DNA of 64,000 nucleotides from Agromyces terreus (GTDB lineage: Bacteria; Actinomycetota; Actinomycetes; Actinomycetales; Microbacteriaceae). The stretch is taken from positions 620,001-684,000 of the forward strand of contig NZ_WBIS01000002.1 of NCBI RefSeq assembly GCF_009749465.1, in the 5' to 3' direction. The notes below the pieces were generated by a model that was given only the letters and a program-made list of their open reading frames with translations, made no database searches and had not been told where the DNA came from. Positions 15,278 through 23,798 of this stretch are shown here, piece by piece. Each line of letters starts with the position of its first letter. Within the stretch, counting starts at the first letter, position 1. The translations under genes and the position numbers were made by a program.

Positions 15278-16201
15278 TCAGGAGCGCAGCACGACGTTGC
15301 GGGGCTCGTCCCCGCGCAGCATCCGCTCGACCTGATCGCGCACGAGGCGGGCCATGCGCGGCATCATCGCCGTGGAGGCGCCGCCGACGTGCGGCGTGAC
15401 GAGCACGTTCGGCAGCGCGAACAGCGGATGCCCCTCGGGCAGCGGCTCGGGTTCGGTGACGTCGAGCGCGAAACGCAGGCGCCCGCTGCGCGCCTCGGCG
15501 AGGATCGCGTCGGTGTCGGCCACCCTGCCGCGCGCGATGTTCACGACGAGGGCGCCGTCGGGCAGCGCGGCGAGGAACTCCGCGTCGACGAGCCCCGTCG
15601 TGGCCTCGGTGAGGGGCACGCCGACGATCACGATCTCGGCGTTCGGGAGCAGCTCGGGCAGCTCGTCGGTGCCGTGCACGCGGCCGCGGGCGTCGTCGCG
15701 GGCGCGGCTGCCGACGCGGGTGATCTCGACCTCGAACGGCGCGAGACGGTCTTCGATCGCCTCGCCGACCCCGCCCACGCCGACGAGCAGCACGCGCCGA
15801 TCGGCGAGGCTCGCGCGGCGCTCGGGCGCCCAGCGGCCCTCGTCGGCGGCACGCACGAACTCGGGGATGCCGCGCTGGGCGGCCAGCACGAGCGCGAGCG
15901 TGAGCTCGGCCGTCGAGGTCTCGTGCACGGATGCCGCGTTCGCGTACACGTGTCCCGGAGGAAGCGCCGCCTCGACGTCGTCGTAGCCGATCGACTGCGA
16001 CTGCACGAGGCGCGTCGAGACGCCCTCGAGCGCGCCGAGCTTCGCGGAGGCGCCCATGTAGGGCGGCACGACGAGGTCGAGGTGCTCGGCGGGCGCGGGT
16101 CCGGAGAGATCCCACAGCACCACCTCGACGCACTCGGGCAGCGGCCCGATCGCGTCGCGGAGGGTGGCGCCGGGCAGGGACACGAGCAGTCGATCGGTCA
16201 T
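15278..16201 (-). CDS. D-isomer-specific 2-hydroxyacid dehydrogenase
   Basis: 307 residues. The NAD-binding Gly motif is GVGGVG (141-146). The catalytic set is visible as VNIARGRVAD (Arg), DVTEPEPLPEGHPLF (Glu) and TPHVGG (His). The length and motifs match the glyoxylate/hydroxypyruvate/phosphoglycerate dehydrogenase-like family. The substrate is not determinable. The start at 16201 has GAGAGGA upstream on its strand. A palindromic segment lies between it and the divergent membrane protein gene. Confidence 0.88.
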   Translation of the reverse strand: MTDRLLVSLPGATLRDAIGPLPECVEVVLWDLSGPAPAEHLDLVVPPYMGASAKLGALEGVSTRLVQSQSIGYDDVEAALPPGHVYANAASVHETSTAELTLALVLAAQRGIPEFVRAADEGRWAPERRASLADRRVLLVGVGGVGEAIEDRLAPFEVEITRVGSRARDDARGRVHGTDELPELLPNAEIVIVGVPLTEATTGLVDAEFLAALPDGALVVNIARGRVADTDAILAEARSGRLRFALDVTEPEPLPEGHPLFALPNVLVTPHVGGASTAMMPRMARLVRDQVERMLRGDEPRNVVLRS

Positions 16202-16251
16202 GCATCGATCCTCTCAGAGGGTGCGCCCGCGGCATCCGCACCTCTGGCTCC

Positions 16252-16316
16252 CGAGTCGCCCGTCTCGGACCCTCCGTTCTCGAGTCGCCCACTTTCGTCC
16301 AGAGTCGGGCGACTCG
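16252..16316. repeat. Repeated CGAGTCGCCC with inverted copy in a divergent promoter region
   Basis: CGAGTCGCCC occurs at 16252-16261 and 16281-16290 and its exact inverse at 16307-16316. The last two form a 10-bp stem with a 16-nt loop. It lies between two divergent genes, so it is a candidate operator pair or another intergenic palindromic element. Confidence 0.6.
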
Positions 16317-16351
16317 GTTGCGGGGGTGCGGCGGCTGGTACCGTTGCGCAC

Positions 16352-16948
16352 ATGAGTGACGCGGGGGCAGGGGTCGGCTCGGGGGGCCGGCACGACGCCG
16401 TCGGCGCGACACCGCCCGCCGACCACGGGGTCGAACCCGAGGACGACCATCGGGTCAAGCCCGAGAACGTCCGGGCCGAGGCGCTCAAGGAGCGGGTCTA
16501 CGCGACGTTCACCGGACTCGCCATCGTGCTCGTCCAGCTGACGAACGCCGACCACCTCGCGGCGGGGCAGGCCGTCATCGAGCTGGCGATCGGCATCCTC
16601 GCGATCACGGCCGCCGGCCTCGCGGCCGACGTCATCGCGTTCCTCTCGGCGCACGCGAGGTTCCCCGACGGGCACGAGGTGCGCATCATGCTGCGCATCG
16701 CGGCATCCGCGCTCGCCTCGGCCGGCGTTCCCGTGATCCTGCTCGCGCTCGCCGCGTTCGGCGTCCTGGAGGTCGAGACCGCGCTGCGCATCGTCTCGGT
16801 GGTCTACCTCGTGACGCTCGGGGTCATCGCCTACCTCGGCGTGCGGCGCACCCGCGCGCCCTGGTGGAAGCAGTTCCTCGCGCTCGCCGCGCTCATGGCG
16901 GTCGGGCTCAGCGTGATCATCATCCAGCTCGTCGCACACGGGCACTGA
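16352..16948 (+). CDS. Integral membrane protein of unknown function
   Basis: 198 residues. A Gly/Asp/Pro-rich cytoplasmic N-terminus of about 45 residues is followed by four membrane helices (FTGLAIVLVQLT, AIGILAITAAGLAADVIAF, VPVILLALAAFGVL, QFLALAALMAVGLSVIIIQ). I recognise no catalytic motif or family. The ATG at 16352 is preceded by TACCGT with 7 nt between, the leaderless pattern. It is a monocistronic gene, convergent with the rhamnulokinase gene 55 bp away. Confidence 0.72.
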   Translation: MSDAGAGVGSGGRHDAVGATPPADHGVEPEDDHRVKPENVRAEALKERVYATFTGLAIVLVQLTNADHLAAGQAVIELAIGILAITAAGLAADVIAFLSAHARFPDGHEVRIMLRIAASALASAGVPVILLALAAFGVLEVETALRIVSVVYLVTLGVIAYLGVRRTRAPWWKQFLALAALMAVGLSVIIIQLVAHGH

Positions 16949-17002
16949 GCCCGTCGGGCGTTCGGCCCGCCGGGCGCTCGGTCCGTCGGACGTGTCGGCC
17001 GT

Positions 17003-18436
17003 TCAGTCCCGGGGCAGGTGGCGTCGCGGCCGGAACGCGCGGGCGACGAGCGCACGCAGATCCTCGAGCGAGCCCGTCGCGAACCCCTGCGCGCGCGCCT
17101 GCACGAGCACGTTGCCGATCGCCGTGGCCTCGACGGGGCCCGCGAGCACCTCGAGTCCCGAGCGGTCCGCGGTGCGCTGGCAGAGCAGCTCGTTGAGGGA
17201 TCCGCCGCCGACGATGTGGATCGTGTGCACGTCCACCCCGGAGAGCACCGACGCCTGGCGCACGGCGCCCGCGAAGGCCTCGGCGAGCGACTCGACGATG
17301 GAGCGCGCGACCTCGGCCCGGCTGCGGGGCGCGGGGACGCCGTGCTCGGCGCACCACTCCGCGATGCGCCCCGGCATGTCGCCGGGCGCCATGAAGCGCG
17401 GGTCGTCGGCGTCGAACACCGCGACGGGCCCGGCGACGTCGGCCGCGGCCGCGAGCAGCTGCGGAAGGTCGATCGTCTCGCCGTCGCGTTCCCACCAGCG
17501 CACCGACTCCGACAGCAGCCACAGGCCCATGACGTTGTGCAGGAACCGCACGCGCCCGTCGACGCCGCCCTCGTTCGTGAAGTTCGCCTCGCGCGCGGCA
17601 TCCGTCGTCACCGGCCGTTCGACCTCGACGCCGACGAGCCCCCACGTGCCGCACGAGATGTACGCCGCGGACTCGGCCCGCATCGGCACGGCGACGACCG
17701 CCGACGCGGTGTCGTGCGAGCCGACGGCGACGACCTCGACGCCGTCGGGCGCGCCGAGCTCGGAGGCCACGGTCGGCCGCAGCGGGCCGAGGGGGTCGCC
17801 GGGCGCGACGATGGGTGCGAAGACGGATGCCGGGAGCCCGAGCCGCTCGATGAGCTCGTCGTCCCACTCGCCCGAATGCACGCCGAGGAGCCCGGTCGTC
17901 GAGGCGTTCGTGCGCTCGGCGACGCGTCGGCCCGTGAGCTCGAACCCGATGAGGTCGGGCACGAGCAGGAGGGAGTCGGCGAGGTCGAGGCATCCGCCCT
18001 CGCGTTCTGCTGCGAGCTGGTAGAGCGTGTTGAACGGCAGGAACTGGAGGCCGTTGCGGCGGTAGAGCTCGGCGAACGGCACCGTTTCGTGCACCGCCTC
18101 GACGGCGCGGGCGTTGCGCTCGTCGCGGTAGTGGAACGGCTCGCCGATCAGGCGGTCGCCCCGGAGCAGGCCGTAGTCGACGGCCCACGAGTCGACGCCG
18201 ATCGAGGCGACCGACGGATCGCGGCGGAACGCCTCGGCGAGGCCGCGCGCGAGGTCGCGGTAGAGGCCCGTGAAGTCCCAGTGCAGGCCGGAGGCGAGCC
18301 GCACCGGTCCGTTCTGGAAGCGCGCGAGGTGCTCGAGCTCGAGCGTGCCGGCCCGCTGGTCGACCCGGCCGAGGATGACGCGCCCGCTCGTCGCCCCGAG
18401 GTCGACCGCGGCGACGGTGCCCGCGCCCGCGCTCAT
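17003..18436 (-). CDS. rhaB: Rhamnulokinase
   Basis: 477 residues of the FGGY carbohydrate kinase family. The N-terminal AAVDLGATSGRVILGRV holds the phosphate-binding loop typical of RhaB. GVDSWAVDYGLL, YRDERN and NASTTGLLGV match rhamnulokinase rather than xylulo- or glycerol kinases, and IHIVGGGSLNELLCQRTAD is the C-terminal adenosine-binding motif. It phosphorylates L-rhamnulose to rhamnulose-1-phosphate, the substrate of the adjacent aldolase. It is the last gene of the rhamnose operon; the gap to the aldolase gene contains five intergenic repeats. The start ATG at 18436 has no strong Shine-Dalgarno. Confidence 0.93.
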   Translation of the reverse strand: MSAGAGTVAAVDLGATSGRVILGRVDQRAGTLELEHLARFQNGPVRLASGLHWDFTGLYRDLARGLAEAFRRDPSVASIGVDSWAVDYGLLRGDRLIGEPFHYRDERNARAVEAVHETVPFAELYRRNGLQFLPFNTLYQLAAEREGGCLDLADSLLLVPDLIGFELTGRRVAERTNASTTGLLGVHSGEWDDELIERLGLPASVFAPIVAPGDPLGPLRPTVASELGAPDGVEVVAVGSHDTASAVVAVPMRAESAAYISCGTWGLVGVEVERPVTTDAAREANFTNEGGVDGRVRFLHNVMGLWLLSESVRWWERDGETIDLPQLLAAAADVAGPVAVFDADDPRFMAPGDMPGRIAEWCAEHGVPAPRSRAEVARSIVESLAEAFAGAVRQASVLSGVDVHTIHIVGGGSLNELLCQRTADRSGLEVLAGPVEATAIGNVLVQARAQGFATGSLEDLRALVARAFRPRRHLPRD

Positions 18437-18450
18437 CGTCGGCCCACGTC

Positions 18451-18635
18451 GGTCGAGGAGCGGAGCGTCGCGCCGGTCGAGGAGCGGAGCGTCGCGCCGG
18501 TCGAGGAGCGGAGCGTCTCGAGACCTGCGCCGAGACCCGGCAGGGTGGTCTCGAGACGCTCCTGCGTCGCTCCTCGACCGGCGAGGTTGGGCAGGGTGGT
18601 CTCGAGACGCTCCTGCGTCGCTCCTCGACCGGCGA
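18451..18635. repeat. Repeat cluster between rhamnose genes
   Basis: Three forward copies of the GGTCGAGGAGCGGAGCGTC unit (the first two truncated before CTCGAGACC) are followed by two inverted copies starting GGTCTCGAGACGCTCC and ending CTCGACCGG. The head-to-head arrangement could fold into a long hairpin in the rhamnose mRNA between the aldolase and kinase genes. Confidence 0.88.
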
Positions 18636-18668
18636 GACCGGCGCGACCGGCGACGCCCGTCACGGCGC

Positions 18669-20705
18669 TCATCGCAGGAAGGCCGCGGCGACGCCCGAGT
18701 CGACGGGGATGTGCAGGCCGGTCGTGCGGCTGAGCTCGGGACCGGTGAGCACGTACACCGCGTCGGCGACGTTCTCGGGCACGACCTCGCGCTTGAGGAT
18801 CGTGCGGTTGGCGTAGAACTGGCCGAGGTCCTCTTCCTTCACGCCGTAGGTCGCGGCGCGGTTCGCACCCCACCCGGCGGCGAAGATTCCCGAGCCGCGA
18901 ACGACGCCGTCGGGGTTGATGCCGTTCACGCGCACGCCGTGCTCGCCGAGCTCGACCGCGAGCAGGCGCACCTGGTGGGCCTGGTCGGCCTTCGTCGCCG
19001 AGTAGGCGATGTTGTTCGGGCCCGCGAAGACCGAGTTCTTCGACGAGATGTAGATCACGTCGCCCCCCATCTTCTGGTCGACGAGTGCGCGAGCGGCGGC
19101 CTTCGACACGAGGAACGAGCCCTTCGCCATGACGTCGTGCTGGAGGTCCCAGTCCTTCTCGGTGGTCTCGAGCAGCGGCTTCGACAGCGACAGGCCCGCG
19201 TTGTTCACGACGAGGTCGATGCCGCCGAACGCGAGCAGCGTCGCGTCGATCGCGGCCTGCACGCCCGCGGCATCCGCCACGTTCGCGGCGACGCCGATCG
19301 CGACATCCGTGCTGCCCAGTTCTGCCGCCGCGGCCTGCGCCTTCTCGAGGTCGAGGTCGGCGACGACGACGCACGCGCCCTCGGCGGCGAGGCGGGTCGC
19401 GATGGCCTTGCCGATGCCGGATGCCGCGCCCGTGACGAACGCGATGCGCCCCTGGTGGGTCTTCGGCTTCGGCATGCGGAGGAGCTTCGCCTCCTCGAGC
19501 GCCCAGTACTCGATGCGGAACTTCTCGGCATCGGAGATGGGGGCGTACGTCGAGAGCGCCTCGGCGCCGCGCATCACGTTGATCGCGTTGAGGTAGAACT
19601 CGCCGGCGACGCGTGCGGTCTGCTTGTTCGCGCCGTAGCTGAACATGCCCACGCCCGGCACGAGCACGATCAGCGGATCGGCGCCGCGGATCGCGGGGCT
19701 CTCGGCGGTCGCGTGCGCGTCGTAGTACGCCTGGTAGTCGGCGCGGTACGCCTCGTGCAGCTCCTGCAGGCGGGCGACCGAGTCCTCGATCGACGCGTCG
19801 GAAGGCAGGTCGAGCACCATGGGCTTGACCTTGGTGCGCAGGAAGTGGTCGGGGCAGCTCGTGCCGAGCGCGGCGAGGTGAGGCATCCGCTCGCTCGCGA
19901 GGAAGTCGAGCACCTCGGGGGCATCGGAGAAGTGGCCGACCATGGGCTTGTCGTGGCTCGCGATGCCGCGGATCGTGGCGGCGAGGGCGGCGGCCTTCGC
20001 GCGGCGCTCGGCCGGCTCGAGGGCTTCGTACCCTGCGACGACGGCGCCGAAGGGGTCGGATGCCCCGTGCTCGGCGATGTACGCGGCGGCGGTGTCGATG
20101 ATCCAGAGCGAGTTCGCCTCGGTCTCCTCCGACGTGTCGCCCCACGCGGTGATGCCGTGGCCGCCGAGGATGCAGCCGATCGCGGCCGGGTTCGCCGCCT
20201 TGATCTCGGCGATGTCGAGGCCGAGCTGGAAGCCGGGGCGGCGCCACGGCACCCACACGACCTTCTCGCCGAAGATCTTGCCCGTCAGCTCCTCGCCGTC
20301 GGCCGCGGTCGCGATCGCGATGCCCGAGTCGGGGTGCAGGTGGTCGACGTGCGCGGCGTCGACGAGGCCGTGCATGGCGGTGTCGATCGACGGGGCCGCG
20401 CCGCCCTTGCCGTGCAGCGTGTAGTCGAAGGCCGCGACCATCTCGTCTTCGCGGTCGACGCCCGGGTACACGTTCACGAGCGAACGCAGGCGGTCGAGGC
20501 GCAGCACCGCGAGGCCCTGCTCGGTGAGCGTGCCGAGGTCGCCGCCAGAACCCTTGACCCACATGAGCTCGACGGGCTCGCCCGTGACGGGGTCGGTCTC
20601 GGTGCCCTTGGCCGACGTGTTGCCGCCGGCGTAGTTCGTGTTCTTCGGGTCGGCGCCGAGGCGGTTCGACCGCGCGATGAGATCGGCTGCAGCTGGGTTC
20701 GTCAT
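18669..20705 (-). CDS. rhaEW: Bifunctional rhamnulose-1-phosphate aldolase / lactaldehyde dehydrogenase
   Basis: 678 residues. Residues 1-410 are a class II aldolase domain (NYAGGNTSAKG, WVKGSGGDLGT, HLHPDS with the metal-binding histidines, GGHGITAWGD). Residues 420-678 are a short-chain dehydrogenase: VTGAASGIGKAIA cofactor motif, NNAGLS, and ISSKNS with YSATK as catalytic Ser/Tyr/Lys. This fusion, known from RhaEW of Bacillus, splits rhamnulose-1-phosphate to DHAP and L-lactaldehyde and oxidises the aldehyde to L-lactate. L-lactate is also the likely substrate of LldD at 6.4 kb. AAGGA precedes the ATG at 20705. A 19-bp hairpin lies just upstream. Confidence 0.93.
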   Translation of the reverse strand: MTNPAAADLIARSNRLGADPKNTNYAGGNTSAKGTETDPVTGEPVELMWVKGSGGDLGTLTEQGLAVLRLDRLRSLVNVYPGVDREDEMVAAFDYTLHGKGGAAPSIDTAMHGLVDAAHVDHLHPDSGIAIATAADGEELTGKIFGEKVVWVPWRRPGFQLGLDIAEIKAANPAAIGCILGGHGITAWGDTSEETEANSLWIIDTAAAYIAEHGASDPFGAVVAGYEALEPAERRAKAAALAATIRGIASHDKPMVGHFSDAPEVLDFLASERMPHLAALGTSCPDHFLRTKVKPMVLDLPSDASIEDSVARLQELHEAYRADYQAYYDAHATAESPAIRGADPLIVLVPGVGMFSYGANKQTARVAGEFYLNAINVMRGAEALSTYAPISDAEKFRIEYWALEEAKLLRMPKPKTHQGRIAFVTGAASGIGKAIATRLAAEGACVVVADLDLEKAQAAAAELGSTDVAIGVAANVADAAGVQAAIDATLLAFGGIDLVVNNAGLSLSKPLLETTEKDWDLQHDVMAKGSFLVSKAAARALVDQKMGGDVIYISSKNSVFAGPNNIAYSATKADQAHQVRLLAVELGEHGVRVNGINPDGVVRGSGIFAAGWGANRAATYGVKEEDLGQFYANRTILKREVVPENVADAVYVLTGPELSRTTGLHIPVDSGVAAAFLR

Positions 20706-20750
20706 GATGTCGTGGTTCCTTCGGTCGTGCGGTTCAGGGGCCGCCCCACC

Positions 20751-20804
20751 GATCCGTCGATCTTCGCCCTACCCGGGAGCGGGCGGGGCGAAGATCGACG
20801 GATC
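20751..20804. repeat. Perfect 19-bp inverted repeat between rhaI and rhaEW
   Basis: GATCCGTCGATCTTCGCCC at 20751-20769 is the exact inverse of 20786-20804, with a 16-nt loop. It lies inside the rhamnose operon in the 143-bp gap. It could be an attenuator or partial terminator, an mRNA-stabilising hairpin, or an intergenic palindromic element. Confidence 0.85.
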
Positions 20805-20848
20805 GAGTGCATGGGCGGGCGGGATGTTGCGTGAGTCCGCGGGGAGGG

Positions 20849-22015
20849 TCAGGCGCCCCAACCGGCCTGCACGCCGCCGACGCGCTCCTCCGCGATCTTC
20901 GCGAGGTGGCCGGATGCCGCGAACGCCGCCATCGGGTCGGCGGGCAGGCCGCGCGACTCGCGCCACTCGGCGAGGGCGGGGCGCACGTCGGTGTAGAAGG
21001 CGTCCATGAACACGCGGTTCGCCTCGAGCACGTCGCCCGAGCGCTGCGCGGCACGCAGGGCCTCGCCGTCGACGAGCAGCGCGCGCGCCGTCATCTCCTG
21101 GACGTTCAGCACCGAGCGGATCTGGCCGGGGATCTTGTCCTCCACGTTGTGGCACTGGTCGAGCATGAACGCCACGTCGGGGTTGTTCAGGCCGCCGCCG
21201 CGGATGACCTCGAACACGATGCGGAACAGCTGGAACGGGTCGGCCGCGCCCACGATGAGGTCGTCGTCGGCGTAGAAGCGCGAATTGAAGTCGAACGAGC
21301 CGAGCTTGCCGAGACGCAGCAGCTGCATGACGATGAACTCGATGTTCGTGCCCGGCGCGTGGTGTCCGGTGTCGAGGCAGACCATCGCCTTGTCGCCGAG
21401 CGCGGCGACCTGGGCGTAGCTCGTGCCCCAGTCGGGAACGTCGGTGTGGTAGAACGCCGGCTCGAAGAACTTGTACTCGAGCACGAGGCGCTGCTCGTCG
21501 CCGAGGCGGGCGTAGATCTCGGACAGCGACTCGTGCAGGCGGTCCTGACGGCCGCGCAGGTCGGCCTGACCCGGGTAGTTCGAGCCCTCGGCGAGCCAGA
21601 TCTTCAGGTCGCGCGACCCGGTCGCGTGCATGATGTCGATGCACTCGAGGTGGTGGTCGATGGCCTTGCGGCGCACGGCGGCGTCTTCGTGGGTGAGGGC
21701 GCCGAACTTGTAGTCGTCGTCCTGGAACGTGTTCGAGTTGATCGTGCCGAGCGCGACGCCGAGGCCCTCGGCGTGCGAACGCAGCTCGTCGTACGAGTCG
21801 ACCTTGTCCCACGGGATGTGCAGTGCGACGGTCGGCGCGAGCGCCGTGTACTCGTGCACCTTCGCGGCATCCGCGATCTTCTCGAAGGGGTCGCGCGGGG
21901 TGCCGGGCGTGGCGAACACCTTGAAACGGGTGCCCGAGTTGCCGAACGCCCAGCTCGGGAGTTCGATGGCCTGCTGCTCGAGCTGGGCCAGTTGTTCGGT
22001 GGTGAAGAGGCTCAC
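20849..22015 (-). CDS. rhaI: L-rhamnose isomerase (RhaI type)
   Basis: 388 residues with an AP-endonuclease/xylose-isomerase-like TIM barrel. ALHIPWDKVDSYDELRSHAEGLG, INSNTFQDDDYKFGALTH, LEYKFFEPAFYHTDVPDWGTS, CLDTGHHAPGTNIEFIV and SFDFNSRFYADDDLIVGA match the Pseudomonas-type rhamnose isomerase, with Glu/Asp/His residues that bind two metal ions. It converts L-rhamnose to L-rhamnulose. Its start overlaps the stop of the mutarotase gene by 4 nt. Confidence 0.93.
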   Translation of the reverse strand: MSLFTTEQLAQLEQQAIELPSWAFGNSGTRFKVFATPGTPRDPFEKIADAAKVHEYTALAPTVALHIPWDKVDSYDELRSHAEGLGVALGTINSNTFQDDDYKFGALTHEDAAVRRKAIDHHLECIDIMHATGSRDLKIWLAEGSNYPGQADLRGRQDRLHESLSEIYARLGDEQRLVLEYKFFEPAFYHTDVPDWGTSYAQVAALGDKAMVCLDTGHHAPGTNIEFIVMQLLRLGKLGSFDFNSRFYADDDLIVGAADPFQLFRIVFEVIRGGGLNNPDVAFMLDQCHNVEDKIPGQIRSVLNVQEMTARALLVDGEALRAAQRSGDVLEANRVFMDAFYTDVRPALAEWRESRGLPADPMAAFAASGHLAKIAEERVGGVQAGWGA

Positions 22016-22431
22016 GAGTGGCTGCTTTCTGTGGTGGTCGGTTCGGTGTCGGATGCCGCGGGCAGGGCGTCGAGCGCCGCGAGCTGGTCTTCGAGGTTGA
22101 ACACCTCGGTGAGTCGTGGGGCGGACTGGTCGGGGCGGGCGCCGTCGAGGCTGACGAAGAACTCCGCCATCTGCGCCTCCCAGGCCGCGGTGCGCGGGTC
22201 GTGCTCGAGGGCGGCCTGCGCCGCGTCGTCGTCGTCGACCTCGTAGTAGCCGATGAGCAGGCCGTCGGGCCGAAGGAACAGCGAGTAGTTGCGGCGGCCG
22301 GATGCCTCGATGGCGCGCAGCATGTCGGGCCAGACCGCGGCGTGGCGTTCGCGGTACTCGTCGAGGCGGGCGGGGTCGACCTGGAGCTGGAAGCAGACGC
22401 GTTGCGCCGTCGCAGCGGTGGGGCTCGTCAT
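22012..22431 (-). CDS. rhaM: L-rhamnose mutarotase
   Basis: 139 residues, slightly longer than the usual 104-110 because of an Asp/Glu/Thr-rich tail. VCFQLQVDPARLDEYRERHAAVWPDML, YSLFLRPDGLLIGYYEVDD and an aspartate-rich C-terminus identify the RhaM/RhaU fold, which interconverts alpha and beta anomers of L-rhamnose. It is the first gene of the catabolic half-operon rhaM-rhaI-rhaEW-rhaB and has its own promoter with a LacI-type operator about 105 bp upstream. Confidence 0.9.
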   Translation of the reverse strand: MTSPTAATAQRVCFQLQVDPARLDEYRERHAAVWPDMLRAIEASGRRNYSLFLRPDGLLIGYYEVDDDDAAQAALEHDPRTAAWEAQMAEFFVSLDGARPDQSAPRLTEVFNLEDQLAALDALPAASDTEPTTTESSHS

Positions 22432-22534
22432 CGAGCTCGCCGTCCTTTCGTCTTCGCGGGTCGTGTTCGAGGCTTCGCTTGGGGTGTGATCCGGGTGGTC
22501 CGGGTGGTGGACGGTTCGTGTCGGCCCGTGGTAA

Positions 22535-22546
22535 TGAATCGTTTCA
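22535..22546. promoter_or_regulatory. LacI-type operator for the rhamnose catabolic genes
   Basis: TGAATCGTTTCA (TGAAACGATTCA on the transcribed strand) matches the two operators at 27440 and 27474. It sits just downstream of a -10 box and overlaps the expected transcription start, an ideal repression site. Confidence 0.75.
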
Positions 22547-22548
22547 AC

Positions 22549-22554
22549 ACTCTA
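22549..22554 (-). promoter_or_regulatory. -10 box (TAGAGT) for rhaM-rhaI-rhaEW-rhaB
   Basis: On the minus strand, TAGAGT is followed 7-8 nt later by the operator. The resulting 5' leader would be about 110 nt. No clear -35 is seen. Confidence 0.5.
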
Positions 22555-22641
22555 CCTCCGATGGGACGGGAGCGCAACGGCGTCCCCGCCCGTTCGGGTC
22601 GGATGCGCCGTCGGAGCGGGCCGATGCCCCGCCGAACGGCA

Positions 22642-22680
22642 CGAGGGCCCGGGCGACGCGAACGGTCGACCGGGCCCTCG
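22642..22680 (-). terminator. 11-bp hairpin after the rhamnose ABC transporter genes
   Basis: CGAGGGCCCGG pairs exactly with 22670-22680 across a 17-nt loop. It lies 14 nt after the rhaS stop codon, so it probably ends the transporter transcript before the rhaM promoter. Confidence 0.65.
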
Positions 22681-22694
22681 CTGCGGCATCCGAC

Positions 22695-23735
22695 TCAGAA
22701 GTCGAAGTCGCCGATGTTGTCCGCGTTGAACTCGAACGGGTCGCCGAGGAGCACGACGCCGTCGGCGCCGACCTCGTAGTCGCCGAGCTTGCCCGCCTCG
22801 AACGAGTCGCCCTCGGCGCCCGTGATGTCGCCCTCGATGAGCGCCTTCGAGGCGTATGCGGCGAGGTAGCCCAGGTCGGCCGGGTTCCACAGCGCGAACG
22901 CGGTCACGGTGCCGTCCTCGACGTACTCGCGCATCTGGTTCGGCGTGCCGAGCCCGGTCAGCGCGACCTTGCCCTTGTAGTCCGAGGTCGAGAGGTAGCG
23001 GGCGGCGGCGGAGATGCCGACCGTCGTGGGCGAGATGATGCCCTTCAGCTCGGGGTGCGTCTGCAGCAGCGCCGCGGTCTTGTCGAACGAGGTCTGGTCG
23101 TCGTCGTCGCCGTAGACCGTCTCGACGAGCGTGATGTCGGGGTAGTCGCTCGCGAGGTACTCCTCCATCATCTCGATCCAGGCGTTCTGGTTCGTGGCGT
23201 TCGCCGAGGCCGAGAGGATCGCGATCTCGCCGGCGCCGCCGATCTGGTCGGCGACGAGGTCGACCTGCACCTTGGCGATGCCCTCCGCGTCGGCCTGGTT
23301 GATGAACACGTCGCGGCAGTCCGCGTTCGTGTCGGAGTCGAAGGTGACCACCTTCACGTTCGCGTCGCGGGCCTCGTTGAGGGCGTCGCAGATCGCCTCG
23401 GGGTCGTTCGCCGAGACGGCGATCGCACCCACGCCCTGCTGCGTGAGGGTGTTGATGTAGCTGACCTGCGCGTCGGGCGTGGCCTCGGCCGGCCCGACCT
23501 CGGCGAAGGTTCCGCCGAACTCGTCGATGGCCTCCTTCGCACCGGTCGACGAGGTGTCGAAGTACGGGTTGCCGAGGTTCTTCGGCAGGAACGTGATGGC
23601 GAGGTTGGCGCTGTCGCCCGAGCCGCCGTCCGAGCCCCCTTCGCTGCCGGAGTCGACCGCGCAGCCGGTGGCGAGCAGTGCCACGCCCACCGCGAGCGCG
23701 GTCAGGGCGCCTGCGCGCCGCTTGTGTTCAAACAT
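22695..23735 (-). CDS. rhaS: Rhamnose ABC transporter substrate-binding lipoprotein
   Basis: 346 residues. A signal sequence with lipobox (LLATGC, Cys about 25) and a Gly/Ser/Asp-rich linker precede a type I periplasmic sugar-binding fold (family of RbsB): AITFLPKNLGNPYFDTSSTGAKEAI, GVGAIAVSANDPEAI, VVTFDSDTNADCRDVFINQ, GIISPTTVGISAAARYL, VALTGLGTPNQMREYVEDGTV. The start at 23735 has AAGGGAAG just upstream; an alternative ATG at 23753 is less likely. It is the last gene of the transporter operon and is expected to deliver L-rhamnose to the two permeases. Specificity is inferred from the surrounding rhamnose genes. Confidence 0.9.
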   Translation of the reverse strand: MFEHKRRAGALTALAVGVALLATGCAVDSGSEGGSDGGSGDSANLAITFLPKNLGNPYFDTSSTGAKEAIDEFGGTFAEVGPAEATPDAQVSYINTLTQQGVGAIAVSANDPEAICDALNEARDANVKVVTFDSDTNADCRDVFINQADAEGIAKVQVDLVADQIGGAGEIAILSASANATNQNAWIEMMEEYLASDYPDITLVETVYGDDDDQTSFDKTAALLQTHPELKGIISPTTVGISAAARYLSTSDYKGKVALTGLGTPNQMREYVEDGTVTAFALWNPADLGYLAAYASKALIEGDITGAEGDSFEAGKLGDYEVGADGVVLLGDPFEFNADNIGDFDF

Positions 23736-23798
23736 CGTTGTTCTTCCCTTCATCGGTTCAGTCGATGGGTGATTGCATCGACGGGTCGCGCGGCCCGG

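Noticed and set aside
18270..20834. Long plus-strand open frame opposite the rhamnose genes
   Set aside because: It is antisense to rhaB and rhaEW, whose motifs are intact; the product is Arg/Asp/Glu/Val-rich without domains.
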